Below are positions 8,643 to 17,474 of a DNA stretch of 64,000 nucleotides, one piece after another. The stretch is taken from the NCBI GenBank assembly GCA_001657385.1, contig LYSZ01000003.1, forward strand, positions 485,341 to 549,340, given 5' to 3'. This DNA is from Parvularcula sp. BBD 1991-13 (GTDB lineage Bacteria > Pseudomonadota > Alphaproteobacteria > Caulobacterales > Parvularculaceae). The notes under the pieces were generated by a model. The model was not told the DNA's origin and did no database searches. It saw nothing but the letters and a program-made list of their open reading frames with translations. The translations under genes and the position numbers were made by a program. Within the stretch, counting starts at the first letter, position 1. Each line of letters starts with the position of its first letter.

Positions 8643-10352
8643 TCAGGCGGGTTGCACCCTGCGGCGCTTCAGGGCCAGGGCCCACACGCCGATATTCGCC
8701 GCCGCCAGGAGCCCGGTGAGAAACCGGAACGCCATGCTGAACGTGTTTTCGACGACGCCGAGCGGAGAAAATAGCAGATAGAGCGCGACAACCAAGGACA
8801 AAAGCGTGAACGCGGTCGGACGCGCCAGCGCCCAGGGCGACAGGTCGACGACGTTCTTGCGCTCGTACCGCCAGGGCTCCCTGCGCGGCGCAAGCCGCCC
8901 GGCGACGAGCATGATCGCGATCTCGATGACGAAAAGGATGGCGTAGAGATGCAGGAAATGGATCGGCGCGACGTCGTACAGGACAAAGCGGAAAAGCCCG
9001 TAGGTCGCGACATGGAAAACGATGGCGATCTTGGCGCCGACCGCCGGAGTGCGGCGGGTGAACAGGCCGACGACGACGATGGCGACGATCGGTATGTTGT
9101 AAAAGCCGGTGAAGACGCGGATCACCTGCCACAGCCCTTCCGGCGCGAAATACAAAAGCGGGGCGATCGCGAACGAGAACAGCGCGATGACGACGCTGGC
9201 GATCTTCGCCGCCCGGACCAGTTCCGCGTCGCTGAGCGCGCCGCCGCGCCAAGGCGCGTAAACGTCAAGGCAGAACAGCGTCGCCGCGCTGTTCAGCAGG
9301 GAGTTGAACGAACTGAACACCGCACCGAGCAGCACCGCCAGGAAAAACCCCGTCATGTAAAACGGCAGCACGTCGCGGATGAGGCGCGGATACGCCTCGT
9401 CGATGGTCGCAAGGCCCGGCCCGTACAGGTGATAGGCGATGACGCCGGGGATCATCATCAGGAACGGGACCAGCACCTTGAAGAAACCGGACAAGAGAAC
9501 GCCCTTCTGCCCCTCGACAAGCGAGCGCGCGCCGAGCGTTCTCTGGATGACGTACTGATTGGCGCACCAGTAAAAGAGGTTGGCGAAAACCATGCCGGTG
9601 AACAGCGTCGCGAAGGGCGTCGGGTCCGACCGCCCGCCGATGGCGTTCAGCTTGTGCGTCTCGGTCGTCGCGACCGTCGCAATCCCGCGGGCGAGACTGC
9701 CCTCCCCCAGCGCGACAAGGCCCAGCGCCGGCACAATAACGCCGATGGCGAGAAGGCCGATCCCGTTCAGCGTGTCCGACACGGCGACGGCGCGCAGGCC
9801 GCCGAAAATGGCGTATACGGAGCCGATCACGCCGATGACGGCGACCGTTGCGACAAGGCCGGGGAAATAGCCCACATTCAACATGCCGGGCACGTTGAAC
9901 AGTTGCATCACCGCGACCGAACCGGAATAGAGGACGGAGGGAATGGTGACGAGCCCGTAACCCAGCATGAACAGGATCACCGTGTAGCGGCGCACATCCT
10001 CGTCGAACCGGGATTTCAGGAACTCCGGCAGGGTGGTGAACGCCCCGGCGAGGTAGCGCGGCAGGAAGACCAGCGCCATCAGCACCGTGGAGACGGCGGC
10101 CGTCACCTCCCACCCCATGCTGCTCATGTTGTATCCGTAGGCGGAGCCGTTAAGGCCGATCAGTTGCTCCGCCGACAGGTTGGTGAGGAGAAGCGAGCCG
10201 GCGATAAAGACGCCGCCAAGGCCCCGGCCCGCGAGGAAGTAGCCGTCTTTCGTGTCCGCCTCGCCGCGGGTCTTGAGGTAGGAAATCCACGCCACAAGCG
10301 CCATGAACGCAGCGCAGGATCCGAGGGTGAGAAGAAGATGCTGGTCCGTCAA
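8643..10352 (-). CDS. Sodium/solute symporter, SSS (SLC5, SGLT-like) family
   Basis: A 569-aa, very hydrophobic inner-membrane protein with about 13-14 predicted transmembrane segments and the SSS-family segment [20 protein letters not shown] near residue 60. The internal [18 protein letters not shown] segment is typical of SGLT-like sugar transporters (vSGLT, YidK). It probably imports a sugar or glycoside with Na+. It sits between a TonB receptor remnant and glpK on the minus strand. Together with the facing glycosidase operon this suggests uptake of the intact glycoside. The upstream 200 bp hold a 16-bp tandem repeat and a C10 run. Confidence 0.92.
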   Translation of the reverse strand: MTDQHLLLTLGSCAAFMALVAWISYLKTRGEADTKDGYFLAGRGLGGVFIAGSLLLTNLSAEQLIGLNGSAYGYNMSSMGWEVTAAVSTVLMALVFLPRYLAGAFTTLPEFLKSRFDEDVRRYTVILFMLGYGLVTIPSVLYSGSVAVMQLFNVPGMLNVGYFPGLVATVAVIGVIGSVYAIFGGLRAVAVSDTLNGIGLLAIGVIVPALGLVALGEGSLARGIATVATTETHKLNAIGGRSDPTPFATLFTGMVFANLFYWCANQYVIQRTLGARSLVEGQKGVLLSGFFKVLVPFLMMIPGVIAYHLYGPGLATIDEAYPRLIRDVLPFYMTGFFLAVLLGAVFSSFNSLLNSAATLFCLDVYAPWRGGALSDAELVRAAKIASVVIALFSFAIAPLLYFAPEGLWQVIRVFTGFYNIPIVAIVVVGLFTRRTPAVGAKIAIVFHVATYGLFRFVLYDVAPIHFLHLYAILFVIEIAIMLVAGRLAPRREPWRYERKNVVDLSPWALARPTAFTLLSLVVALYLLFSPLGVVENTFSMAFRFLTGLLAAANIGVWALALKRRRVQPA

Positions 10353-10386
10353 GGCGACGCTCTTGGTTGATGGCGGCGGTCATGCT

Positions 10387-10418
10387 CGATGGCGGTCTGG
10401 ATCGATGGCGGTCTGGAT
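10387..10418. repeat. Two-copy 16-bp tandem repeat in the symporter 5' region
   Basis: The unit CGATGGCGGTCTGGAT occurs twice in a row without mismatch (10387-10402 and 10403-10418), 35 bp upstream of the symporter start on its non-coding side. It could be a regulator half-site array or slipped-strand duplication. A run of ten C residues follows near 10484. Confidence 0.6.
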
Positions 10419-10553
10419 CGAAGAGCCGATCGCGGCGGCAATGCGGGCGATGCGTAACAAAACCGCCGGCCGCGGGCCAGCGCCCCCCCCCCCTCGAACA
10501 GCCCCTCGCGCGCAAACGCTCGCGCGGAGACCCTTTTTCGAAACGCACCGGCG

Positions 10554-10859
10554 CTAGAACTCGGCGCGGAAATTGACGCCCACATAACGGTCCGCCTCGC
10601 GCGGGATCTGATAGCGGAACGTATCGCCGGAATTGGTCGTCACGAAGCTTTCGTCGAGCAGGTTCTTGACGATGAAGGTCAGGCGGTAGGCCTCGTCGAC
10701 CTCGACGCCCGCGCTCAGGTCCCAGAGATTGTAGGACGGCAGAAGGCTCTGCGCCGGGATCGGAAAGGGGTTGATGTCGCCCTCGGCGAAGCCGCCGCCG
10801 AGCGCCGCGGCGGCGTCCGCATCGAGCACGGCGTCATTGACGCTCGGCAGCAGCGATTC
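10554..10859 (-). pseudogene. TonB-dependent receptor, C-terminal stump only
   Basis: About 100 codons of the end of a TonB-dependent outer-membrane receptor. It shows the typical final beta strands (YNLWDLSAGVEV, LTFIVKNLLDES, RYVGVNFRAEF) and the required terminal Phe. Reading upstream, recognisable receptor sequence (SLLPSVNDAVLDAD) runs to about 10855. It is then replaced, in the opposite direction, by coiled-coil coding sequence of a phage spanin. The plug and most of the barrel are missing, so this is a dead remnant cut by the foreign island. Its position directly upstream of the symporter suggests that it once supplied outer-membrane uptake for this sugar locus. Confidence 0.8.
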
Positions 10860-11169
10860 CTGCGCCGAGCAGGCGGCAGCCGTCGAAGCCGCGCGAGAAA
10901 GCGAGAGAGCCGCCGCAGCGAGTCGAATCGCCGAGGCGAGACAGAGCCGACTGGCGGCGGAATCTGCCGCCAGGGCGGCTGAGAACAGCCGCGACGAGGC
11001 GCTTCAGGCAAGGAGACAGTCACATGCAGATTTTCGGAAATGCGAGGCGATGGTGTGGCCCGATGATGTTCGCGCTTTCCCTCGCCGCGTGCGCGAACCC
11101 AACGAAACCGGCGGCGCCAGTGATCGCGCCGGTGGAGGTTCCGGCCATGGTGACGCCGGGGCTGCTTGA
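10855..11169 (+). pseudogene. Phage Rz-like inner-membrane spanin, 3' part
   Basis: An open frame encodes an Ala/Glu/Arg-rich coiled coil starting at CAEQAAAVEAARES and ending in FRKCEAMVWPDDVRAFPRRVREP, the usual layout of the C-terminal half of a phage Rz protein. The N-terminal membrane anchor is absent, because the frame runs back into the TonB receptor stump. The o-spanin gene begins inside its 3' end in another frame, which is the classic Rz/Rz1 arrangement. I infer a decayed prophage lysis cassette. Confidence 0.6.
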
Positions 11170-11287
11170 GCCGCGCCGTCCAGTTCCCGATAACGGGAGC
11201 GTTGGCGGTTACATTCGATCTCTGGAAGGAGCGCTTATCCGGTGCAATATGGACAAGAATGAAGTCGCTAAAGAGCTAGGGGGTTAG
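11024..11287 (+). CDS. Rz1-like outer-membrane lipoprotein (o-spanin)
   Basis: An 87-aa lipoprotein. It has a basic N terminus, a hydrophobic segment, a lipobox LSLAAC that gives a lipidated Cys, then a Pro-rich stretch and a C-terminal motif of the form GGYIRSLEGALIRCNMDK. The motif recurs in phage spanins and DUF2570-adjacent lysis proteins. It overlaps the Rz-like frame by 146 bp in a different phase. This is the outer-membrane half of a holin-endolysin-spanin system. No holin or endolysin is visible nearby, so the system is a remnant. Confidence 0.65.
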   Translation: MQIFGNARRWCGPMMFALSLAACANPTKPAAPVIAPVEVPAMVTPGLLEPRRPVPDNGSVGGYIRSLEGALIRCNMDKNEVAKELGG

Positions 11288-11318
11288 CGGCGTACTGGGT
11301 GATCGTCGATCAGAAAGA

Positions 11319-11723
11319 CTATCCCTTGCTTTTATCGCTTTCGTCATCGCTCGGGTAGGATCGGAGTATGTCGGCGGCGTCGTCTTCATACTGGGCAAAC
11401 GCCTCAACGACGCGCTTCAGCAGGCCGAGACGGTCAGAGGGTATGGTTTCGACGATGGTGACGATTTCATCAATCGTCAAATCTTCCGGCGTCGTTTCAT
11501 CAGGCAGAGGATGCCTTGGCAAAAGAAAGGCCGGTCCGATCTTATAGACTGTTGCATATGTGAAGAGCTTTGGAATGCTGATCCCATTCCGAGCGTTTTC
11601 CTCGTTTGAAATGATCTGCGTGCTGGAGCCTGTGATTTTTGCAACCTGCCCCTGTGTCAGCCCGGCGGCGTCGCGTGCTTTCTTCAGGCGCGGGCCAACG
11701 AACTTCATGTAGTCCGATGTCAT
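11319..11723 (-). CDS. XRE-family helix-turn-helix regulator (copy 1)
   Basis: A 134-aa protein with an N-terminal Cro/CI-type HTH at about residues 10-65 (LKKARDAAGLTQGQVAKITG, then SSTQIISNEE). It also has a C-terminal DLTIDEIVTIVETIPSDRLGLL segment that is not part of the DNA-binding fold. It is a near duplicate of the next gene upstream, and the duplication includes the intergenic DNA. It probably represses the phage remnant or acts as a controller for the nearby restriction enzyme. No target can be named from the sequence. Confidence 0.85.
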   Translation of the reverse strand: MTSDYMKFVGPRLKKARDAAGLTQGQVAKITGSSTQIISNEENARNGISIPKLFTYATVYKIGPAFLLPRHPLPDETTPEDLTIDEIVTIVETIPSDRLGLLKRVVEAFAQYEDDAADILRSYPSDDESDKSKG

Positions 11724-12357
11724 AGATCTGATCTCGTTTCGGCGGAAAGGGCGCAGAATCGTCTTCCAGTTACTTTGATAGCATGAGCGGGGGTTTTGAC
11801 CAAAAGGCGCTATCCCATTTTTTGAACCGCCGGGATTTTTGGCCGGTCAACTTGTGTCGCTTTCGTCATCGCTGGGGTAGGCGCGGGTTTTGTCGGCGTC
11901 GTCGTCTTCATACTGGGCAAACGCTTCAACGACGCGCTTCAGGAGGCCGAGACGGTCAGAGGGTATGGTTTCGATGATGGTGACGATTTCATCAATCGTC
12001 AAATCTTCCGCTGTCGGATCGTCAGATTGAGGGCGCCTTGGCAATAGATGGGCCGGTCCGACCTCGTATATGCGTGCATATGTAAACAGCTTTGGAATGC
12101 TGACCCCATTCCGAGCGTGTTCCTCGTTAGAAATGATCTGTGTGCTTGAGCCGGTCATTTTCGCAACTTGACCTTGCGTCAGCCCGGCAGCGTCTCGCGC
12201 TTTCTTCAGGCGCGGGCCAACGAACTTCATGTAGTCCGATGTCATAGATCTGATCTCAGTTAGGCGGAAAGGGCGCAGAATCGTCTGCAAGTTTCTTTGA
12301 ATAGCATGAGGGGTGGTTTTGACCACAGACGCTATCCCCTTTTCTTGGCCGCCAGGG
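11333..12357. repeat. Tandem direct duplication of about 500 bp carrying the two XRE genes
   Basis: The block at about 11333-11835 recurs with point differences at about 11858-12357. It includes the XRE gene and roughly 110 bp of upstream sequence (for example GGCGGAAAGGGCGCAGAATC at 11737 and again at 12261). The divergence shows the duplication is not recent. The upstream parts presumably carry duplicated promoters or operators. Confidence 0.8.
11847..12245 (-). CDS. XRE-family helix-turn-helix regulator (copy 2)
   Basis: A 132-aa paralogue of the gene at 11319-11723 with the same HTH (KKARDAAGLTQGQVAKMTGS) and the same C-terminal LTIDEIVTIIETIPSDR block. Substitutions are scattered, mainly between the two domains and at the C terminus. 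The frame is open upstream to 12413, but the conserved MTSDYMKFVG start shared with copy 1 places the start at 12245. Its 5' flank repeats that of copy 1. Whether both copies are expressed is unknown. Confidence 0.83.
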   Translation of the reverse strand: MTSDYMKFVGPRLKKARDAAGLTQGQVAKMTGSSTQIISNEEHARNGVSIPKLFTYARIYEVGPAHLLPRRPQSDDPTAEDLTIDEIVTIIETIPSDRLGLLKRVVEAFAQYEDDDADKTRAYPSDDESDTS

Positions 12358-12479
12358 GGCGCCGCTGAACATCTTTTTGGCGGCGCAAAACAATATTCAA
12401 AAAAATATTTCACTCATATATTGAGTTCTAAAATGTAATTTGATACAGAACTACATCTCATAAGTTTAACTCTGGGTGC

Positions 12480-12836
12480 GTGGGGATCGGCTTGGATATC
12501 AGTGGCGAAGACGCTCAGGAAAAAGCCATTGAGGAGGCGATTACATGGCTTCTTGGTGAGCATGGCGGCAAAGTCTCGCTGTCCGGCTTCGATGTTTGCC
12601 GTGGCTTTTTGTCCCTTTCCAAAAATCTAAACGTCGCGCCGACCGAGTTGGCGGCGACGCTGGATATGGCGATGAGGCAAGTTCCGATGCTTGTCTTCAC
12701 ATATGACCTGAATGTCAGTCGGCCGGAAAACGTGTTCGAAACAGCAAAGGCTGTAAGGGCCTTTCAGAATAAAGCGGGTACGGAAAAAATCATCCGTATG
12801 CTTTTGAAAAAAGATGCCGAAGATACTTTTGAGTAG
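12480..12836 (+). CDS. Hypothetical protein in lower-GC island
   Basis: A 118-aa acidic, mostly helical open frame starting with GTG. I recognise no domain. The 230 bp upstream are AT-rich (ATATTCAAAAAAATATTT near 12390), compatible with a promoter region divergent from the XRE genes. It precedes another unknown gene on the same strand. The codon use is less GC-biased than the flanking chromosome, which points to transfer. The start codon is uncertain. Confidence 0.5.
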   Translation: MGIGLDISGEDAQEKAIEEAITWLLGEHGGKVSLSGFDVCRGFLSLSKNLNVAPTELAATLDMAMRQVPMLVFTYDLNVSRPENVFETAKAVRAFQNKAGTEKIIRMLLKKDAEDTFE

Positions 12837-12932
12837 AATTTGACTCGGGGGCGGTGGCGTCGGGGCGCGGGAATGTCAGGGGAAATCTATTCCCGCGCCC
12901 CATCGCGGTCATCAACAAAGAGGAAAAGAGTA

Positions 12933-13721
12933 ATGTCGGAGGGGGCTGTGTTTAAGGCTGGCATTTTAGGTTATCGCGCATTTAACACAGGCGAAATCGT
13001 CAGTCTTCCGGTTGGCGGCGACGGGGCATCTGTTACTTACAGGTTGGCCGCTGAGGGCCGTTACTCGTTACTGCGTCCATCCGGCCGGCGAGACCATTGG
13101 CACAGTTGGGTTGCTATGCAGGACCATGATGCAGCGGCGCCCAAAACGGTTTGCCTTGCATTTTTGCCTGCTCTTGGATTGTGCGTCGCCCGTCATGTCG
13201 GCCAAGACGCCATGCCGTCTTACGCGGCGCCGTTCGATGCCTTAATTGGGCGTATCACCGCGTTGACGACCCATGACGGAGAATTGGCGGCTCTGTCTGA
13301 CAGCCCGAACGCCATCAGTGTGACCGAAGCAAAGGCATGGATCGATAATGGAGAAGACCAAAAGGGCGTAGCCGGCGTGTACCCGCATTCGACGGTCTAC
13401 ATCCATGAGACTTTCATCGAGGTGCCCGAAGAGATTCAAGCCACCTACCCGAAGGATCTGTTCTTCCGCGCCCAGCCGCTCAATGCGAGGCCGGAACAGT
13501 TGCGGCGTTCGGATCTCACTCGACCCATTTACGCCAACGATAACGGCAACCGCCTTTATAGCTTTTACATTCCATTGGGCTCAGCCTCGTCATGCGCCTG
13601 TGGGCATGTCTGGATTGGGCCTGCCTGCACTTTACGTGACGACGAGGGCTATTTTTCAAACTGCCCAGGTTGCAAGGCCGGCGCGCAGCAATCCCTCACC
13701 CATCTCCCCACGTCGCGTTAG
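12933..13721 (+). CDS. Hypothetical protein with C-terminal Cys-rich (zinc-ribbon-like) segment
   Basis: A 262-aa protein. The ATG at 12933 is preceded by an AG-rich ribosome-binding site (AGAGGAAAAGAG), which favours it over upstream starts at 12840 and 12873. The C terminus has CACGHVWIGPAC and CPGCKAG, together a plausible zinc-binding ribbon. The middle contains a conserved-looking VYIHETFIEVPEEI segment. I do not recognise the family. It lies between duplicated XRE regulators and a restriction enzyme, so a phage or defence role is possible but unproven. Confidence 0.55.
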   Translation: MSEGAVFKAGILGYRAFNTGEIVSLPVGGDGASVTYRLAAEGRYSLLRPSGRRDHWHSWVAMQDHDAAAPKTVCLAFLPALGLCVARHVGQDAMPSYAAPFDALIGRITALTTHDGELAALSDSPNAISVTEAKAWIDNGEDQKGVAGVYPHSTVYIHETFIEVPEEIQATYPKDLFFRAQPLNARPEQLRRSDLTRPIYANDNGNRLYSFYIPLGSASSCACGHVWIGPACTLRDDEGYFSNCPGCKAGAQQSLTHLPTSR

Positions 13722-13794
13722 GTGAGGCATTTGATAGCAAAATCAGGAAAATTCTAGGTTTCGTCGATAGCTGACAAAAGCGATGTTCCGGCTA

Positions 13795-13810
13795 GGTGGT
13801 GTCTCAGTTT
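13795..13810 (+). repeat. Left inverted repeat of the putative insertion
   Basis: GGTGGTGTCTCAGTTT, complementary at 14 of 16 bases to the copy at 17475-17490. Confidence 0.55.
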
Positions 13811-14004
13811 AAATACTTACATCATCCTGAAGGGCTTCTGGCGGAGTTTGGCCCTTATAATTTGTTCGCCATGCCTAGTGCGAGCGACTTACGACGCCCC
13901 AAGGCGGTCTCTGACGCCGATGACAGCTTCATCCTCGAAGGGGACTTTACAGGGCGAAATTCAAGCTGGCGATCTGGGAGAAAGCGGACATTACACGCGC
14001 TGGA

Positions 14005-17000
14005 TTACAGAGGCATTTCGATCGTATTCATGATGCGGTCGGTTTCGGACAGAATCTTAATGATCTTCTGATAATGGCGAATGTCCTCGAATGACAATTC
14101 TCGGCCCTTGCGGTCTTTCAGCCATTTTTGCGCCGGTTGGTAGCCACCGATGTAAAAGCCCCATGAGATTTCTGGGACGGTGTCGAAATATTGCGTTCTG
14201 TTGATGTAAACACGCCCCTTTTCGAACGTCGGTTGGTCGACAGTATTGTCTCCGTCCTCGCCCGGTTCGGTTTCGAACGGATATGGAGTCTCGCCAATCG
14301 CGGCGTCTTCCATCAAATGCAGACGGCGTAGTGCCTCGCCCTTTTCACGCACCGACCAGAACACTTCCGGCGACTTCGGCCACGGAATGCGCGGGAAGTC
14401 GATTTTCAGAAACTCCGCATAGGTCTCGCGATAGGCGGGGCAGTGTAATACGCCGTAGATATAGTCGAACACATCGAATTCGTTCGCTTCTTTGCCCGGC
14501 GCAGCGCCGGTGAGGCCTGCACCTCCGTAATTTTCGCCGTGCGCTTTTTCTGCCTCGCTTGCAGGGGAGAGTGGCCGCTTGCCCGCCAGTTTGCGCAGCT
14601 TCGCGTAAAGCTTTTGATCGAAATTCACCCGACGCTGTTCGTCCTTGTGGGCGTTTTCATCCGGGTAGAGATAGAGAGGGAAAATATTATTCGTATCATA
14701 GGCGCTATAAATCTTATGGCCAGCCATGTTCTTAACTGCCAATCCACCTAGACCGTCTCTTGTGATTTTTGGAATTGCAAAAGCTAACTGAGGCGTTCGC
14801 AAGAATTGGCGCATTACGTCAACGCGCCAACGCCAAATCAATTTGTTATCAAAATACGTCCACCGAGTATCAAATGGCCTATAACAAAAGGGAACAATTT
14901 TGCTTTCATCAAAACGTATCGAAGAGCGATTCTCTATCAGCCACTTTGCGTAATTCTTCCCCAATGAAAACTTTGTCTTCAATTCTGCTTCCGTTATTTC
15001 CGTTCCTAACAGAAGGCGAATATTTTCGCCAATCGAACGCCTTTTCTCCTGAACAATAAAACCATCGCCCATGGTTACAATGCCTGAAACGTTCGCCGTC
15101 ATGAGTTCATCTATGGAAAACCCATTCTCGTAATTTTCGCGCAGCTCCCAATTTCTTTCAGCAAACGGATACCGAGGGCCACGTAAATCGAGTCGATTCC
15201 AATCTGATTTTAACAGTGATGCATTCCGTAGAGATTCGTATTTTTCCTGCCTTTCTCCCCATATTTCAGAATGATAAACCTCCGCCAGCGGAGAACCTGA
15301 TTTTTTCTTTTTCGAAGACTTCTTCTTCACCGCGACAATTATCGCCACGCCCTGCTGGATATCGAAGACGTTCTTATCCGGCGATCCGTCCGGCGAGACT
15401 TCTTTTTTCTTGGCGTTGCCGTGCAGGTCCATGACGTAAATCTTGTCGAAGGTCGTTAAGAGATGCCAGCGCATGCCGCGAAATGTCGGATTGTCGAGAT
15501 AGCCATGATTGGTAACAAAACCGAGTACACCTTCGCCGTTCTTTTCGATCATATGCTCAGAGAAGCGAATGAATTTCACATAGTCGTCATGCAGCCAATG
15601 CTTACGTTCGCCAAAATGCTCGCCGTCCACATATTTATAATCTTCGATTAGACTGACGATCCATTCGCCCATATTCTGGGAAATGCCCGAATAAGGCGGG
15701 TTGCCGATCACGCACATGATTGGTTGGTCGCGCTTGACCTCATTGGCGCCCCGCGCCTCATTGGAGAGCCAGCGCGCCATCAACAAATCGCGCTGGTCGG
15801 GCTGGCCTTCCTCCAACGAATTGGTGAGATAGACAGACAGGCGAGGCGGGTTTGCCGACGGCTTATAACCAAGCTCCGTCAGCACCATGTCGAGCTTCAT
15901 GTGGCACATGGCGTAGGACGCCATCAAAAGCTCGAAGCCGTGCAGGCGCGGGATCAGGTCTTTCTCCACATAGAACGACCATGCGCCGGACCCGGCGGCT
16001 TTGACCCGCGGGGCGATCTGTTTGATTGCCTCGGCGAGGAACGTGCCCGTGCCGGTGGCCGGATCAAGGATCTGCACCCGGTGCACGTCGCGCTTTTCAA
16101 AATTCGATTTGGTTTTCTTGCCACCTTTAATTGCCGGGCCCGCTGCGCCAAGGTCCCAGTCGACGGTAACTTTCGAGGTATCGGCGAGGCCCTCCGAAAG
16201 CCCGAACTCTTTCTTCAGAACATCATCGACCGCGCGGACGATAAAATTGACCACCGGCTCCGGCGTGTACCAGACGCCGCGCGCTTTTCGCTTTTTGGGA
16301 TTATAGGCAGCGAGAAACGTCTCGTAGAAATGCAGGAAAGGGTCGTTGCGCTGGGTCGTGGACCCGTATTTCGACATGAGATCGGCGACATTGCAGGCCT
16401 GAAAAATCTCGGCCAGATCGTCGATCACCCATGAAATGCGCTCATCAAGATCTGGCCCGGCGATATAGCTGAACAAGCTGCGCAGGAACGGATTGGTTTT
16501 CGGCAATAGCTCCAGAGCTTCCTGGCGCGAAAAGTCCTGCGGCGTAGGGTCGTGAAGGCGCGCGGCGAACATACCGTAAGCAATGGTTTCCGCATAGAGG
16601 TCGGCGAATTCGCCGATGGAAATATCGTCGATCAGATTGTCCTTGAACGCCTGATATTGCGCATAAAGGTCAGTTTTTTCGGCGTCCTCATCTTCCAGCG
16701 TGTTGGCAAGCACATCCTTGATGAGGATCGCCTTGCCCGCCATGCGTTCGGCGAGGCGTCTCGGCGATTTAATGGTCTGCGGTTTTTCAAGCGTGAAGTC
16801 CCGCAGCATCTGTTCCAGCGCATTGAATTTGCGCGGGATCGGCTGGATGCCGCCATCGAAATCAGCAATTTTGATTTCTGAAACGATCTCGCCTTCGCGG
16901 TAAAAAATCCACTCAAGGCAATTCGTGTAGATCAGGTTGGAAAGGCCATCGACATAGCGCTTCTTTTGCGCTGCGTTGGTACCCTTCATTTTCTTCAGAT

Positions 17001-17250
17001 CGACATGCAGGTCTTTCGCCTCGCAATGGCCGATAACGATATCGCCCCGCCGAAACACAAAGTCTGGGGCGCCGACTTTCTCGCGCTTGGGTTCGTTTTG
17101 CGCCGTGACTTTCGTGTGAATATTGTCGAACAGCTTTTTCAGCGCCGGACGGTAAGAGTGCTCAGTGGCGTCCCCGGCTTGGTGTACGGCAATGACTTCG
17201 GTAAGAAAATCGCTCAACATTGAAGGGCCGTTTTCAACAAAAACCGACAC
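14005..17250 (-). CDS. Single-chain restriction-modification enzyme (type IIG/IIL or 'type ISP'-like, without helicase)
   Basis: A 1081-aa fused nuclease-methyltransferase. The N terminus has a PD-(D/E)xK-type pattern: Asp63 in GAPDFVF, and Glu77 and Lys79 in CEAKD. A helical linker follows, then an N6-adenine methyltransferase with SAM motif DPATGTGTF (from Asp396) and catalytic NPPY (517-520). The last roughly 450 residues would be the target-recognition region. There is no SF2 helicase, unlike full type ISP enzymes. It would methylate and cut at its own recognition sequence. The start is GTG at 17250, with an alternative ATG at 17220. Its lower GC and the flanking inverted repeats suggest horizontal arrival. 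Confidence 0.88.
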   Translation of the reverse strand: MSVFVENGPSMLSDFLTEVIAVHQAGDATEHSYRPALKKLFDNIHTKVTAQNEPKREKVGAPDFVFRRGDIVIGHCEAKDLHVDLKKMKGTNAAQKKRYVDGLSNLIYTNCLEWIFYREGEIVSEIKIADFDGGIQPIPRKFNALEQMLRDFTLEKPQTIKSPRRLAERMAGKAILIKDVLANTLEDEDAEKTDLYAQYQAFKDNLIDDISIGEFADLYAETIAYGMFAARLHDPTPQDFSRQEALELLPKTNPFLRSLFSYIAGPDLDERISWVIDDLAEIFQACNVADLMSKYGSTTQRNDPFLHFYETFLAAYNPKKRKARGVWYTPEPVVNFIVRAVDDVLKKEFGLSEGLADTSKVTVDWDLGAAGPAIKGGKKTKSNFEKRDVHRVQILDPATGTGTFLAEAIKQIAPRVKAAGSGAWSFYVEKDLIPRLHGFELLMASYAMCHMKLDMVLTELGYKPSANPPRLSVYLTNSLEEGQPDQRDLLMARWLSNEARGANEVKRDQPIMCVIGNPPYSGISQNMGEWIVSLIEDYKYVDGEHFGERKHWLHDDYVKFIRFSEHMIEKNGEGVLGFVTNHGYLDNPTFRGMRWHLLTTFDKIYVMDLHGNAKKKEVSPDGSPDKNVFDIQQGVAIIVAVKKKSSKKKKSGSPLAEVYHSEIWGERQEKYESLRNASLLKSDWNRLDLRGPRYPFAERNWELRENYENGFSIDELMTANVSGIVTMGDGFIVQEKRRSIGENIRLLLGTEITEAELKTKFSLGKNYAKWLIENRSSIRFDESKIVPFCYRPFDTRWTYFDNKLIWRWRVDVMRQFLRTPQLAFAIPKITRDGLGGLAVKNMAGHKIYSAYDTNNIFPLYLYPDENAHKDEQRRVNFDQKLYAKLRKLAGKRPLSPASEAEKAHGENYGGAGLTGAAPGKEANEFDVFDYIYGVLHCPAYRETYAEFLKIDFPRIPWPKSPEVFWSVREKGEALRRLHLMEDAAIGETPYPFETEPGEDGDNTVDQPTFEKGRVYINRTQYFDTVPEISWGFYIGGYQPAQKWLKDRKGRELSFEDIRHYQKIIKILSETDRIMNTIEMPL

Positions 17251-17474
17251 ATATCGTGATTTTGGAGAGAATCACTAGCTTTCTGAGATGCGAACCAAGT
17301 TCGCTTATGTCTGTTTTGGAAAAGCAATAGCCAAACGGACTGTTTCGATTATATCCCCTTCTGCGCGCATTGCAGCCGAAGCTCAGCGACCTAAACTCGC
17401 CCAAGCCGGACACTGGCCACATTGGCGCGGTTGGCGGGTTCCGGCGAACAACGTTGCCTGAAAACACCGATTTC

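Noticed and set aside
8949-10370. 473-codon plus-strand open frame opposite the symporter
   Set aside because: Highly charged shadow of a membrane protein gene with no family motif.
10480-10500. Phase-variable poly-C tract controlling the symporter
   Set aside because: The C run lies more than 120 bp upstream of the symporter start and outside any credible reading frame, so phase variation cannot be supported.
13796-14071. 91-codon plus-strand frame overlapping the left inverted repeat
   Set aside because: It begins inside the inverted repeat, overlaps the end of the restriction gene and shows no recognisable family.
17234-17467. 77-codon minus-strand frame upstream of the restriction gene
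   Set aside because: It lies in the terminal region of the putative insertion, with no domain and poor start context. Similar spurious ORFs often mark element ends.
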